Source of the DNA: Plasmodium relictum
Taxonomy: Eukaryota > Apicomplexa > Aconoidasida > Haemosporida > Plasmodiidae
Direction: 5' to 3'
Assembly: GCF_900005765.1 (NCBI RefSeq)
Contig: NC_041688.1
Span: forward strand, 1,087,341-1,151,340
Length of the DNA: 64,000 nucleotides
Shown here: piece after piece, positions 46,143 to 57,985 of the stretch
Numbering within the stretch: position 1 is the stretch's first letter
Layout: each line of letters starts with the position of its first letter
Program-made: the position numbers and the translations under genes
The notes under the pieces: generated by a model
What the model saw: only the letters and a program-made list of their open reading frames with translations
The model's database searches: none
What the model was told of the DNA's origin: nothing

Positions 46143-47337
46143 TATTAAATTTACAACTCTTTAAAAATGTGAAATAATGAGAACTGTTCATATATTTAAT
46201 GCACCTAATTATTTCTAATTCTTATATTTTCTGAAGAATTCTTTAAAGTTTTTTTTTTTTTTAGTTATTTAGTATTTATTTCGGTCAATTTTTTTAAAAA
46301 AATTAATGTATCCTTATGCTTATAAAATTCTATGATAAAAATAAAAAAGGATTAAAAATATATAAATTTTTTAGATATAATTTATAAATATATAAAATAT
46401 AAATTTAAAAGAATCAACAAAAAGCATCACTCTTTTTTTTTTTTTTCTTGTAGTAACCATACTTTTTTATAATATATTTTTAAAAAAAAATTTTAAATTA
46501 GGATTCAAATGTAATGATAAAAACAGAAAAATTGTTTTTATGAAATTATTTCAAGATAATTTTATATTATGAAGAAAAAAAAAAAAAAAAAATTGAATAT
46601 TTAGAAAAAATTTATACATTTTTGTTCAAATTAATTTTACATCTTTTAAATGTGTTTATAAATATAAATACATTTTAAAAAATAATATAAAAAATATTCT
46701 TTTTTTTTTTTTATTTATGAAATAATATTTTTATTTTGATTTTTTAAAATTCGTATTCTTTTAACTTTAAAATTTTGATATGCTCTGTTGAAAAAAAAAA
46801 AAAAATATTCTATATAAAAATCTGATTTCAGTAGAATATTAAAATGTTTAAGACTAAAAATTAATAAAACACTTCATTTCTATGAGTTATTTTTCTATTT
46901 TTTTTTTATATCTTTTAATATTTTAAGTATAGCTGTACATTTATATGAAGATATTTTTTAAAAATAATTTTTTTAGATGCTCGCAATTTAAAGTTTTTTA
47001 ATTTTTAAAATAATTCAATGAATTCTACTATTATTATTATTTTTTTTGTTTTATGAAAAAACCGGAAAAAAAAAATTTACAATATAAGTTTCAATTCTAT
47101 GTTTAATATAATTATATATTCTTAAGAAAACAGAAAGTCTTATTTAATTATTCGTTAAAAAATTAATGTTAACTGAAAATCTTCGTAATAAATAATTTTA
47201 TAATTCTGCACATTTTTATTAAAAAAGAAATAAGCATATATACTTACGTATACGTATAATGTAGGTGAGATATGATAGTTTGTTTTCATATATTACTTTC
47301 AATTTTTTAAATTTGTAAATCTATTTTTTTTCTTATA
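46143..47337. other. Divergent promoter interval between the Mpv17-family and SAP30BP-like genes
   Basis: 1.2 kb, AT-rich with A/T homopolymers, presumed to carry both promoters. A TACGTATACGTA segment near 47246-47257 is a local palindrome. No gene was seen. Confidence 0.55.
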
Positions 47338-48399
47338 ATGAATTTAGTTGATTATGAAATTTCTAGTGATGAGGACTTTGAAGCATTATCACATAAAAAT
47401 GAGAAAAGTTGCACGGTTAATGAAGAAACTCAAATAAATAATAATAATGATGAAGTGAAGAATTGTGAACAAAAAAAGATAAATAATTTTCAAATAGAAA
47501 TTAAAGAAAATAGTACTAATGAAAATGATATAGAAGAAGTGAGGATTTTTAGTTGTCATAAAAAAAGAAAAATAAAAAAAGACGATTTGATAGAAACAAA
47601 TAACAACTTATCTTTGAAATCAACAAAAGAAAATTTCAAAATAAATAATGAACAAAGCAATAAAAAAAAGAACCATTTTAATAGTTTATGCCTAGATAAA
47701 TTAAAAAGTAACGAATCATTAAATGAAAAAAATGAATTAAAAAAATATAAGAAAGTCTCACCAGAAGAAGACATTAAAGAGGAAAATGAAAAAAGAAATA
47801 TAAGTATCTTGAAATATGAAAAGATGAGAGAAAATAAAGAAGAAAAAGAAATATATAGAGATATCTTGAGAGAAGATAATGAAATAAAAAATAATTATAA
47901 AATGGAAATGAATCAAAATTATCCAAAAGAAGAATATGAAGAAAAAAAAAAGAATAAAGATAAAAATGAAGTAAATAAAAATACTATGGAAAGGGATAGT
48001 GAAAAAGAAAAAAATTTAAATGAAAAAATTCCTAATAATAAAATGTTTTTTGAAAATAATAACCTTATGAATATTAATATAGATGAAAATAATTTTGATG
48101 AAATATTTCTATTACCAGAAAATGAATATTCTGATATTTTAAATAAAAAAATTGATGATTTATCAAAATTATATAATATAGATTTAACAATAAATAAAAA
48201 TATTACTAATTCAAATGAATATAAGAATCCATGTATTTTAGAAAAAATTATGCAAATATTTAACATTGATGTATATTCATCTAATTATCCACTAAATATA
48301 TACAATCCTCATGATTTTTTATCAGTTGATTTGTTTAACGAAAAAAACGACCAAGCTACTCAAAATAAAACAAAAACAAAGTGGTCAAACATAAATTAA
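47338..48399 (+). CDS. SAP30-binding protein / HCNGP-like nuclear protein
   Basis: 353 residues, single exon. It starts MNLVDYEISSDEDF, like the L-x-x-Y-x-S-D-E-E start of SAP30BP proteins. A long charged Lys/Glu/Asn-rich region follows. The C-terminal part (about residues 300-340) is the HCNGP domain: NPCILEKIMQIFNIDVYSSN, then YPLNIYNPHDF. It matches the family's N-P-x-I-x-E-K-x-x-x-x-x-x-I-D, G-T-N-Y-P and D-P-H block, with Ser-Ser in place of Gly-Thr. In animals this protein binds SAP30 and also acts as a splicing cofactor for a subset of introns (family knowledge). Here a nuclear role is likely but the partner is unknown. Confidence 0.82.
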   Translation: MNLVDYEISSDEDFEALSHKNEKSCTVNEETQINNNNDEVKNCEQKKINNFQIEIKENSTNENDIEEVRIFSCHKKRKIKKDDLIETNNNLSLKSTKENFKINNEQSNKKKNHFNSLCLDKLKSNESLNEKNELKKYKKVSPEEDIKEENEKRNISILKYEKMRENKEEKEIYRDILREDNEIKNNYKMEMNQNYPKEEYEEKKKNKDKNEVNKNTMERDSEKEKNLNEKIPNNKMFFENNNLMNINIDENNFDEIFLLPENEYSDILNKKIDDLSKLYNIDLTINKNITNSNEYKNPCILEKIMQIFNIDVYSSNYPLNIYNPHDFLSVDLFNEKNDQATQNKTKTKWSNIN

Positions 48400-49159
48400 C
48401 TTTCTTATATAATTATCATTTTCCTTAATGGTTTTCATAAAATTCTTTATTAAAGAGCTAATTCTTTAGTATATGATTTAAATTTTTAAGAAATAAAATT
48501 TTAAAAGTATATTTACATTTGATATATGAAGAATTCTATTTTTTTTATTAAAATATTAACTGATTTTTTTTTTTTTTTTAGATATTATATAAATTTACAA
48601 TAATTTTTATTTTATAGGTAATCATTTTCTATTTATAATTATAAAGTTCTTCTTAAATCAAAATATTAATTTACTAAATAAAAAATGTTGAAAAGTTAAT
48701 GAATATGAATAATGGTGAAAAAAAAAATTGGATAAGCAAAAAGAGATATGCTTTATGAAATATAGTTAATATATTAAAAAAATAATCAAATCAAAGTGCA
48801 AAAGTTGAAGTGCATAAAATTAATATGAAATTATACCTGTAAAAAAAATGAAATAAAGATAGAAACAAAAAATATATAGGCCATTATTCTACAATAAAAG
48901 GTATATGAAAAAGAATTATATTTTTTAATATTTTATAAAAAAAAGAATATGAATAAATAAATATATCTGTAAAATATATAATCTATAAAAAGAAATTCTG
49001 ATAAAAAAATTAAAATAATAGAGAAAATTTAAAAATATGTAAAGGGTACTGTCATTTAACCCGGAAAATTATTAAAAGAAGTTCATTTTTTATTTAAATA
49101 TAATTTCAATTAAAAAAAATACATTTAAATATTTAATTATTTTTAATAAGTATACTTTT
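48400..49159. other. Convergent 3' interval between the SAP30BP-like and VPS11 genes
   Basis: 760 bases of AT-rich DNA expected to hold both 3' UTRs. Nothing else was recognised. Confidence 0.6.
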
Positions 49160-52100
49160 TTATTTATTAGGAATAACTCCATAAGAAAGATAATTTGAAA
49201 TAAAAGAATATTTATTAGTTGATCCTTGTAAATATTTGAAAAATTCATCAAAATTATTAATAGCATTTTTAGCTTTTTCCTTTAATAATCTTTTTTCATT
49301 ATCTTTATTATAACATAACAAACATACTTTATCATTATTTAAACAATAATAATGATATGAATGGTTGCATAAAAAATGAATAATTGGTGTAGATAATACT
49401 TCTTTACACACAGAACAATATGTATTTTCAATTAAATGAAAGTTGTATTTATTCCTTAATTTTTGTTTCTTTATTTTATACAATTCCTTTTTATCCTTTA
49501 ATATTTCTATATATTTTGAATTTATATCTTGATTAATTTCATTTAAATATGAAATAAGCATTTTTTTTATACATATATAACTTTTGTTGTATTTTTGTAA
49601 AATTAATATTAAATTTAACAATAAAAGAGCAGATTTTTTGTTTATTATTTTAATGAATTTAATAAGGAATTTATCGTCATTTAATAGGGATAGGTAATAG
49701 AAAATATAATTATAGAATGAATAATTTAATTTAAAATGCTCCATACAGGTTTTAAATATGTGTGTGTGAAATTGTTTATTCATTAATTTATATGAATCTT
49801 TATCCTCAAGTTGATAATCATTAATATTTATATTTTTTGTTAAGAGAACTTTTCGGTTGCATTTTATTTTAATTTTGTTAATTACTTTATTAATAGAAAA
49901 AAGAAAAGATATATCATATTTGTTAATTTTTTTGCATATATTTAATAATCCTTTATTATAATTATATATAGATAGTAATAAAAGAGATAAAAATTTTATA
50001 TTTTTATCTTTATTTTTTATTAATTTATCTATGTTAAAGGTTAAAATGGTATTTTCCTCATTTTTTTTATATTTTTGTAAAAGTATTTGCATAACTGTAA
50101 CAAATAAGATATAATCATAATCACCATTGAATATATCAAATTCCAATTTCTTTCTATTTATTATATTAATGGAATTTTCCTTATCACTTATATTATTTAT
50201 AAAATGGCTCTTTTTAACTTTTTTTTTATCATATAATGAACTTTTGTCAACATCATTATTTGTATCCAACATTATTTCATCTTTTTTTTTATCAAGAAAT
50301 TTTAAGATAAATATAAAAAGGAAATCTATGTTATCTAAAAATAAGGGAATAAAAATGGTTAAGTTTAAATTATACTTTTTAATAATTTTTTTTAATAAGT
50401 AAATAGTTAACTCAGGAAAATATTTAATAAATTTATATCCATATCGGAACAATAAAATACATATATTTTCTACATCTAATTTAAAAATATATTTTAAGCT
50501 TTTTTCGTAATTTTCAAACTTATCTATTAAAATAGAAATATATGTTAAGTGATCTTTATTTTTTTTCGAAAATTTTAAAACTACATTGTAATAGCCAGAA
50601 TTTAATAAAAATTTATATGTTTTATTTAAATTAATTTTGTTTTTATTATTCTTTATAAAATATATCATTTTCTTTTTTTTGCACTCTTTTTTATAGCAAG
50701 ATAATAACATCATTGTATGTTCATCGTTAAAAAGATGAGTTTCATGTAATTTCTCTAAATATACAGACAAATATTCATATAAATCTAAGTTTAAATATTT
50801 ATGAATAACATAAGAGGTTTCTAAAAATCCAATAGTTTTTATATATTGATACATAGATTTTTCATACTGTTCTTTTTCAAATAAAAAATCTGCATAAATT
50901 TTATAAACATAACCAAAATTGGTAACATGATAATTTTTATTTAATTCAGAATATTTTATTAACCAATGAAATAGTTTTTTTTTTTTAAAAATATTTATAA
51001 TTTCGTTGATATTTTTTTCTTTTAATACTATTTTAATTTTATTTTTGGGATTTTTAAAAAATTTATTATTCAATTTAAAAAATTTATCTGCATATACCTT
51101 TTTTTCTTCTACGTTATTTTCTTCATTTATTACCCCTTTTCTATTTACGTTAGTATTATTTCTTATACTTCCTTTATTTATATTTTCATTGTATATTTTT
51201 AATAAGTCAAAATTTTCTTTTTTTGTTTTTTCTGATTCTATAAATATATCACTTAAACTATCACTTTTGTTATGTCTAAAGACTTCATCATCTTCTTTTG
51301 AAGTACAATTATTCTTTAATTGTTCATAAAAATAATATTTATCAATTTTAATTTCAGATTTGTGTATGCCGTCATCAATGGTAAAAAAGAGTAAATTATT
51401 AAAAAAAATGATGTTTGTTATCAAGTAATTGAAAGAAGTATTAAATACTATTAATTTCATATCTTCATATATAATATATATGTTTATATAAAATTTTTGA
51501 TTTAGCTCTGTAAGTAAAATTAAATAAAATTTAACACAAAATAGGTCGGTTATTTTATTATCAAGTAAAATGCATTCATATTTTCTATTATTTAAGTTCA
51601 AAGCGCATAAGACTTTTAAATAATTATAGCATATATATAAGATGTTTATTTCTTCATTATATATTGACAATATTGATTCGTTTAATGATAAATCATTATT
51701 ATTATAAAAATTTAAATTAATACTTTCACTGAATTTATAACCAATACATAAGTTTTTTTTGATAAGTTTATATATATTTGCACAATTCTTTTTTAATATT
51801 ACTAAATTATCATCTTTACATAAAAATACATTTTCAATAATCTCTTCATCTTCTATTAATTCACTTTTATTTATACTATGATCATTACTTATAAAATAAA
51901 AAGTAATTTTATTATTTTCTAAAGTAATTATATAATCTAGGGAACTACTTATTAGAGTTTTTTTTATATTTTTACAGTTTTTACTTAGATATATTTTTTT
52001 CAAAAGGATGAAATTATATTCTTTAATGCTATAAATGCTGCAGATTAAGGCGTTTTTGTTTTTCCTTAAAAAATAAAAAAAGAAGTAAAAAATATTAAAA

Positions 52101-52738
52101 TAAAAATGTTTATGAATAAATTTTGAAAACATAAGAATATTTAAACGAAAATTAACAAAAAAATATATTCTGCAAATTATACAGAAGTTTTATAATATTT
52201 TCATCTGGAGATTAAAGAAATGTATCACAAAAAAAAAATTTCCAATAAATAAATTAATATATAAATGTATATATATAAATCATAGAATACTTTATTATAT
52301 CACATATTTTGTTAATATGATGGGAATGAAGGTTAAAAAAAAAAATAAAATATTTATTAAAACATGAAGTGTAATAGGAAGAAGATGGATAATATAGACA
52401 TATATATTATGTGAATGATTTTAAATTAAATAAATTTAAAAAAAACAAAAAATAATAAAGAGAAACATTAAAATGGTGTAAAAATAAAGATATACAAAAA
52501 GAAAAAAAAAAAAAAGAAATTAGTTTTACCCTAAAATAATGATATTATTTATTTTGTCATTAAAACAAAAATCAACAATGAAAGTGTTTGTACTTATGGT
52601 TGTAACAATTAAATTTAATGGATCAATAAAGAGTAATTTGTCTAAAAATACATTCATAAATTTATTAAAAGAGCAGAAACGTATTCCTTCATAACTATTT
52701 AAAAAATTTTTTATTTCCCCTACATTAAAATTATACAT
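49160..52738 (-). CDS. VPS11: VPS11, core subunit of HOPS/CORVET tethering complexes
   Basis: Exon 1 is 52738-52530 and exon 2 is 52064-49160. The intron is 52529-52065 (GTAAAA...TTTTTTAAG, phase 2). The spliced protein is 1037 residues. The N-terminal ~350 residues are a divergent beta-propeller (repeats such as NIIILGKNK and TLENNKITFYF). A clathrin-type helical solenoid follows from about 420 (YSELNKNYH, LFEKEQYEKSMYQYIKTIG). At the C-terminus is a RING finger with CSVCKEVLS, the typical VPS11 HFLCNHSYHYYC, and CLLC. The complex tethers endolysosomal membranes, in apicomplexans also rhoptry/microneme-bound vesicles. Without exon 1 the propeller would lack its first strands. The upstream Met is the first in frame after an AT run. 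Confidence 0.9.
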
Positions 52739-53476
52739 ATATATATATATATGTTAGTATTAAATTGATTCTTTTCTTTTCTTTTCATTTATTTTATTTA
52801 TTTATTTATTTTTTTAAGTTACCTGTATCTTTTGTTTGGTCTTCATCAAAAAGAGGTAATCTTCTGAAATTAAACATTTTTAAGTATATTTTTTTTCATC
52901 TTTATATTCCCAATAAAAAGAGAAAAAATATATTTTATTTATTAAAAAATATAATAAGTATACTTTCAAAAAAACTATTTATTTAAATTTATTTTGCTCT
53001 TTATTAAAAATTATTAAAGAGAAAAAAATATTTATTTTTATGCTTTTGGAACATAAATAATATGTATTTTTATAATGCAACGTACTGACAAAATTATGGT
53101 AAATTTTTAGTTTATTATAATTTAATTAAAATGTGTGTGGTTTAATAAATACATTTTAGAATATTCATATTTTACATATACATAAAAAAACAAATTATTA
53201 ATATGCAATTGTGACTTTTATTTGAAATACTTTATAAAAATTTTTTATTTAAAAAATGAAAATATATATAAAATATAATAAAATATATGAAAAATCAATT
53301 TCATAAAAAAGAATTAAAAATGTCAAAAACAAAAACAAAAACAAAAACAAAAAAAAAAAAAAAAGTAAAAAATAAAAAATAAAAAAAATAAATGAATGAA
53401 TTGAAAAAATACAATGAAAATTAAAAAAAAAGAATAAAAACATTATGAACAAAAATAATAAATTGTAAAAAATAAA
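52739..53476. promoter_or_regulatory. Compact divergent promoter interval between VPS11 and TRAPPC13
   Basis: 738 bases separate the two start codons, short for this window. It contains a CAAAAA hexamer repeat at about 53325-53349 directly before A-rich DNA and the TRAPPC13 ATG. Both promoters must lie here. Confidence 0.5.
53325..53349. repeat. CAAAAA hexamer microsatellite
   Basis: About four tandem CAAAAA units that run into an A15-type tract, roughly 130 bases upstream of the TRAPPC13 start codon. Confidence 0.9.
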
Positions 53477-54906
53477 ATGAATGAAGTTAAAGAAGGCATA
53501 AAAATAGAATTACTTCGCTTATGCCCACCTGTTTTGAATTATAATATTTGGAATTTATTTAAAATACATGATATAGGAAATGGCGATTTTGAAAAAAATA
53601 GAAAGGAAGACATAAGCTTATCAAACGAATTTAGTTTAAGTCTTCCTTTAAATTCTAAAAAAATTTATTTAGGTCAGAATTTCAAATCTCATATTAATAT
53701 TTCAAATAATTTAAAAAATAATATCATAATAACATCAATAAATGTTGATGTATTGATGAAGCTTAATACATTTAATGTTTATAAAAATACAGAACAAATA
53801 AATGTTTCTTCTAATTCATTTTTTGGTTTTATTACTTCATTCCCAGTTTATTTTCTAGATATTTTTACGTAAAAAATTAAATATATAAATAAAAAAAACA
53901 TATATATATTTGAATAAATTATGTTTTATGATTAATATTCTAATTTTTTTAACTTGCATTTGTTCCATAATGAATTTTTTTTTTATATATTTAATGTATT
54001 ATTTTTAATATTTATTTCATTACCGATTTTTTTATAATTTTTTATTTGATAGATTATATATTTTCAAACAATTTTTTATTTATTGCATTTCTAACTATAT
54101 TTGCTTTTCTTAATAGGCTTTAAATTTTTCGGATTTTTATGTAATTTTTTTTTAGAGTACGCTGTGTTATAGAATATTTCAGTGGGAATGATAAGAAAAA
54201 ATTAAAAAAGGATTTTAACTTCATTAGTAAGAACCCCTTCAGCATAAAAACGAGTATATTACATAAAAAGGACAATTTATATATTGAGGTGATAGTGAAA
54301 AATATAGAAGAAGATAATATAATGATAAACAATCTTATAATAAAAAATTTAAAATGTGAATTAATAAAAAATGAAGAGACATCAAAAGTTCATAATGGTA
54401 TTTATTACTTCAAACAAAATGATGAATATTCAATTATTTTTTGTGTAAAAGACGAGGAAAGTAAATTAAATATTTTAAATTCTCTAAATGATGACAATAT
54501 AGCTAATATAGAAATAATATTTTTTACAAGCAATGGTGGTAAAGGCCTGAATAATTTATATTTTTTAAAAAAAAATATGATTACAGATGATGTTAGAATA
54601 TACTTGAGTAAGCCAAACGATATTTTTTATATGGTAAATAAGGTTTATAAATTTGAAATTGTATTTGAAAATAATACAGATAAAAATATTTTCATTGAAA
54701 TATTTATTCACAATAATGGAAATATTCATGTAGTAAACAATTTTGTTAAAATTCACATGATTGAAAAAAAAAAGAAAGTATCTCATTTTTTTTATGTTTT
54801 ATTTATTAATCCAGGAATTCATTTTTTTAATAAAATTACTATATATAATAGAACAACTAAAAAAAAAATAGATTATATTAAATTGTTTAAATTATTTGTT
54901 AAATAG
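53477..54906 (+). CDS. TRAPPC13: TRAPP complex subunit 13
   Basis: Exon 1 is 53477-53868 and exon 2 is 54156-54906. The intron is 53869-54155 (GTAAAA...TTTTTTTAG, phase 2). The spliced protein is 380 residues; the human protein is about 417. Early residues contain IELLRLCPPVLNYN, like the family's V-x-R-L-x-x-P start. FSLSLPLNSKKIYLGQNFKS matches the family's L-x-L-P-x-x-F-G-x-I-x-L-G-E-x-F block. Across the splice, TVRCVIEYFSGNDKKK leads into KDFNFISKNPFSIKT, matching the family's K-F-x-x-F-x-V-x-x-P-L-x-V-K-T. TRAPPC13 is part of TRAPPIII, the exchange factor complex for Rab1-type GTPases at the early Golgi and in autophagy (family knowledge). Confidence 0.87.
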
Positions 54907-55096
54907 TATATCTTTTTACATACATATATATATACATAAGCGGCATAAAGAACATTAATAAAGAATGATATACAAAAAAAAAAAAAAAAAAAAAATATGA
55001 AAACAAATAATATTTAAAATTAAAGTAAAAAAGTTTATTACATTTATTAAAATTATAAGAATGTAATATTAAAAAAAAAAATAAAAAATAAACATT

Positions 55097-57985
55097 TTAT
55101 TTTTTTGTATTTTGTTCTAAGACAAAATTTGCAGCATTGCCTACTATTAAATTAAATCTTTTAACTTTTGTTTCTTCTTTATTTAGAGATAACTCATCTT
55201 CATCATAATCATCTTCACTAGATGTATAATCATTTGATCCATTTTTATTTAAAAATTCGACTTCATCATAGAAAATATTTTCAAAATAATCTTGATCAAA
55301 TATTAAATCATTACATTTTTTATCAAAATAATAATTTTTATATGATTTAATATTCCCTAATTCATTTTTATCGAAATAGTAAAAGCTAACATAACCGTCT
55401 GAACTAGAACAAGCACATATGTTCCCCAAATTATTCCAAGAAATATCCGTAATTGGACATAAATGCATATTTTTTACTATACTAATTGGTGTATCTAGAA
55501 TTTCACTATCATAAAAATACACACTACCGTCAAAAGTTCCTAATGTATATATAAACCTTTCTTCTTTCTTATCTTTAATTTCGCATGGAATATCTATATT
55601 ATTTGCTTTTTCTTCATAATAGTTATTATCATTATGATTATTATTTAAATAATTTTTGGTTTTAACTGTATCTTCTTTTTTAATTTCGTTTTTTAGTTTA
55701 TGCTCATCTGTATTTAATTTTTCTCTATTTTTTATTTCTATTTCATTTTTATTACACATGTTTTTTGAATCATGTTTTTCCTCTTCATTTCCTTTTTCAT
55801 TTTTTCTTTTTTCTTCTTCTTTTTCTTCATTTTTCTTTTCATTTTCTTTTTTTTCATTTTCTTCATCTTCATCGTCATCTTCTTCTTCAGCCTCATCTTC
55901 ATCTTCATCTTCATCTTCTTCTTCTTCTTCTTCTTCTTCTTCATCTTCTTCTTCATTTTCTTCCTCTTTTTCCTTTTTCTCTTCTTTTTCATCATAATTT
56001 TCACAAAAATTGTTAGAACCTTTATTTTCAATTTCTACAAATTCATCTAAGTTATTAGATAAGATATATTCTTTTGGAGAAAGCCCATATGAATGTTTTT
56101 CGTAGTTATATTCTATATCGCTGTCTGTTATTGTGCTACTAACATTTTGACTTACATCGTCTTGTATATCAGTATCGTTAAATAACATAGTTTTTTCATA
56201 ATTTAATTTTATTATATTTTCATTATTTTTTAATTCATTAAAAAACATTGTTTCATCAAATATTTTTCTTTTTTTATTAGAATGAATTTCTCGATTTATA
56301 TCATCTTCACTATTCAATAAATGCTTGTAGCATTTATTAAGAATATTTTGATGTGTTCTTAATTTAAATGTATTATAATTAAATTTTGCTACTAAAAAAT
56401 GACTTGTTTGAGAAAAAATTGTAAAAAATGGAATATTATATTTAATAAACAAATTTTTATGATATATATAAAAACAGCTGTACGCTTTTATTTGATAATT
56501 AGGTTTTGTATTTTCCTCTGGCTTAATATTTTTTTCATCAACTTTTTCAACTTGTTCAAACTGAATACCACTAGGGGCAACCAAAAATTCACCGTTTGGA
56601 GAAAAGTCTATACGTCTGAAAAAAGATGGTAACATTTCTTCACTTGAAAACAAACATCTTTTTAACTTTTTTTCTTCTTCTTCTTCTTCCTCCTGTTCCT
56701 GTTCTTGTACTCCTGTTCCTTCATTTTCTCCTTGTTTTTCTTGATCATTTTGCTGTTCTTCTTTTTTCTGTTTCTCTTGTTCTTCATCATTCCAATTCTT
56801 TTTTTTTTCTTGTGTTTCTTGTTCTAATAATTCATCGTTTTCATTTTGTGATTTTTCTATTTCTTTTATCCCCTCTTTTCTATAAATATTATTCTCATTT
56901 TTTTCGATATATTTTTCATTGTCTTCATATTCTTCATCTGAAATATAACCTGCATTTCGTTTTTCAAGTTCATCTCTTTTTATATTTTTGATGGAGTTTT
57001 CAAGTTTCCAAGACTTGCCATCTATTTTTTTTTTCCAAATTTTAAGTGTTTGATCAGCACTTAAAGAAGCTAAAAATTCATTATTGGCATCTATTGATAT
57101 ACCTTGAATCATTCCTGTATGACCCTCTAAAACTTTTATTTTGCAATTAGTATTTTTAACAAAATCAATAATGTTGATATTATTATCTTCATTTCCTATA
57201 TATAAAGTATCATTATTTGACCATATGATGCTGTTTATGACTCCACTACATCTATATGATCCTACTCTTGTCCACCATTCTTTATAATCTAAAAAACTCA
57301 TGTCATAACCTAAAGGAATGTTTCTAGGTTTTTTACTTTTTTCCCATATATATAAAAATTTATCTTCACCACCACTAGCTAAATATCTACCATTTTTATT
57401 AAAACGAACACAGTTTATTTCTCCATTATGTCCTATAAATCTACTTAAACATTTTATTGATAAATCTTCCTTTATATAAACTCTCCATAAGTGTACAAAT
57501 TCATCCGCACCACATGTTGCTATATTAAATTTTATCCCTTTTTTTTTATTAGCTATACTATGAACATTATTTTCACTTACTAAATTAGTTTCTTTATTAT
57601 AATCATCTTTTATTAATTCATTTACACTTTTATTATTCTTTAAAGTAACTAACGAATCATTGCTAATTGTATTCGCATTTGTGATGTTTTCCTTATCATT
57701 ATTAATACAATTATTATTAATGTAATCTATATCATTATCTACTTTTAATGAATTTATATTATTAGAAGGTATATTAATATTTTTTTTTTCTTCATTTTTT
57801 TCAGAACAACTCAAATCATATTTTTCTTTTTCTTTTAAAAATTTTTTAAAAGATTCATATTTCTTACGTAATTTTTTTACACTGTAATAATTTGGGTATG
57901 GTTGTATATCTATTGAGTAAATTCTATCGCTTCTTTTGTTATCTTTACTATGCCATAAAATTTGAGGTAAATATACATTTGGCAT
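55097..57985 (-). CDS. CAF1B: Chromatin assembly factor 1 subunit B-like WD40 protein (p60/Cac2)
   Basis: 962 residues, single exon. It starts MPNVYLPQILWHSKDNK, the usual CAF-1 p60 start, followed by RIYSIDIQP. WD40 repeats follow: FNIATCGADEFVHLWRV, GEINCVRFNKNGRYLASGGE, CSGVINSIIWSNND and GMIQGISIDANNEFLASLSA. Later blades lie beyond a large insert (SFFRRIDFSPNGEFLVAPSG, FIYTLGTFDGSVYFYD). The CAF-1 complex deposits H3-H4 behind replication forks in the nucleus. The parasite protein is longer than p60 (about 560) because of Glu/Lys/Gln-rich inserts, including an acidic Glu/Asp tract coded by about 55770-55990. It ends only 190 bases from the convergent TRAPPC13 gene. Confidence 0.88.
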   Translation of the reverse strand: MPNVYLPQILWHSKDNKRSDRIYSIDIQPYPNYYSVKKLRKKYESFKKFLKEKEKYDLSCSEKNEEKKNINIPSNNINSLKVDNDIDYINNNCINNDKENITNANTISNDSLVTLKNNKSVNELIKDDYNKETNLVSENNVHSIANKKKGIKFNIATCGADEFVHLWRVYIKEDLSIKCLSRFIGHNGEINCVRFNKNGRYLASGGEDKFLYIWEKSKKPRNIPLGYDMSFLDYKEWWTRVGSYRCSGVINSIIWSNNDTLYIGNEDNNINIIDFVKNTNCKIKVLEGHTGMIQGISIDANNEFLASLSADQTLKIWKKKIDGKSWKLENSIKNIKRDELEKRNAGYISDEEYEDNEKYIEKNENNIYRKEGIKEIEKSQNENDELLEQETQEKKKNWNDEEQEKQKKEEQQNDQEKQGENEGTGVQEQEQEEEEEEEKKLKRCLFSSEEMLPSFFRRIDFSPNGEFLVAPSGIQFEQVEKVDEKNIKPEENTKPNYQIKAYSCFYIYHKNLFIKYNIPFFTIFSQTSHFLVAKFNYNTFKLRTHQNILNKCYKHLLNSEDDINREIHSNKKRKIFDETMFFNELKNNENIIKLNYEKTMLFNDTDIQDDVSQNVSSTITDSDIEYNYEKHSYGLSPKEYILSNNLDEFVEIENKGSNNFCENYDEKEEKKEKEEENEEEDEEEEEEEEEDEDEDEDEAEEEDDDEDEENEKKENEKKNEEKEEEKRKNEKGNEEEKHDSKNMCNKNEIEIKNREKLNTDEHKLKNEIKKEDTVKTKNYLNNNHNDNNYYEEKANNIDIPCEIKDKKEERFIYTLGTFDGSVYFYDSEILDTPISIVKNMHLCPITDISWNNLGNICACSSSDGYVSFYYFDKNELGNIKSYKNYYFDKKCNDLIFDQDYFENIFYDEVEFLNKNGSNDYTSSEDDYDEDELSLNKEETKVKRFNLIVGNAANFVLEQNTKK
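55770..55990. repeat. GAA/GAT trinucleotide tract encoding an acidic run
   Basis: Imperfect TTC/ATC (minus-strand GAA/GAT) codon repeats inside the CAF-1 gene encode a long Glu/Asp/Lys run between WD40 blades. The tract is likely to vary in length between strains by slippage. Confidence 0.85.

Noticed and set aside
55656-56050. Several plus- and minus-strand frames over the acidic tract
   Set aside because: They are off-frame readings of the GAA/GAT codon repeat in the CAF-1 gene (Ser, Leu/His or Lys/Met runs).
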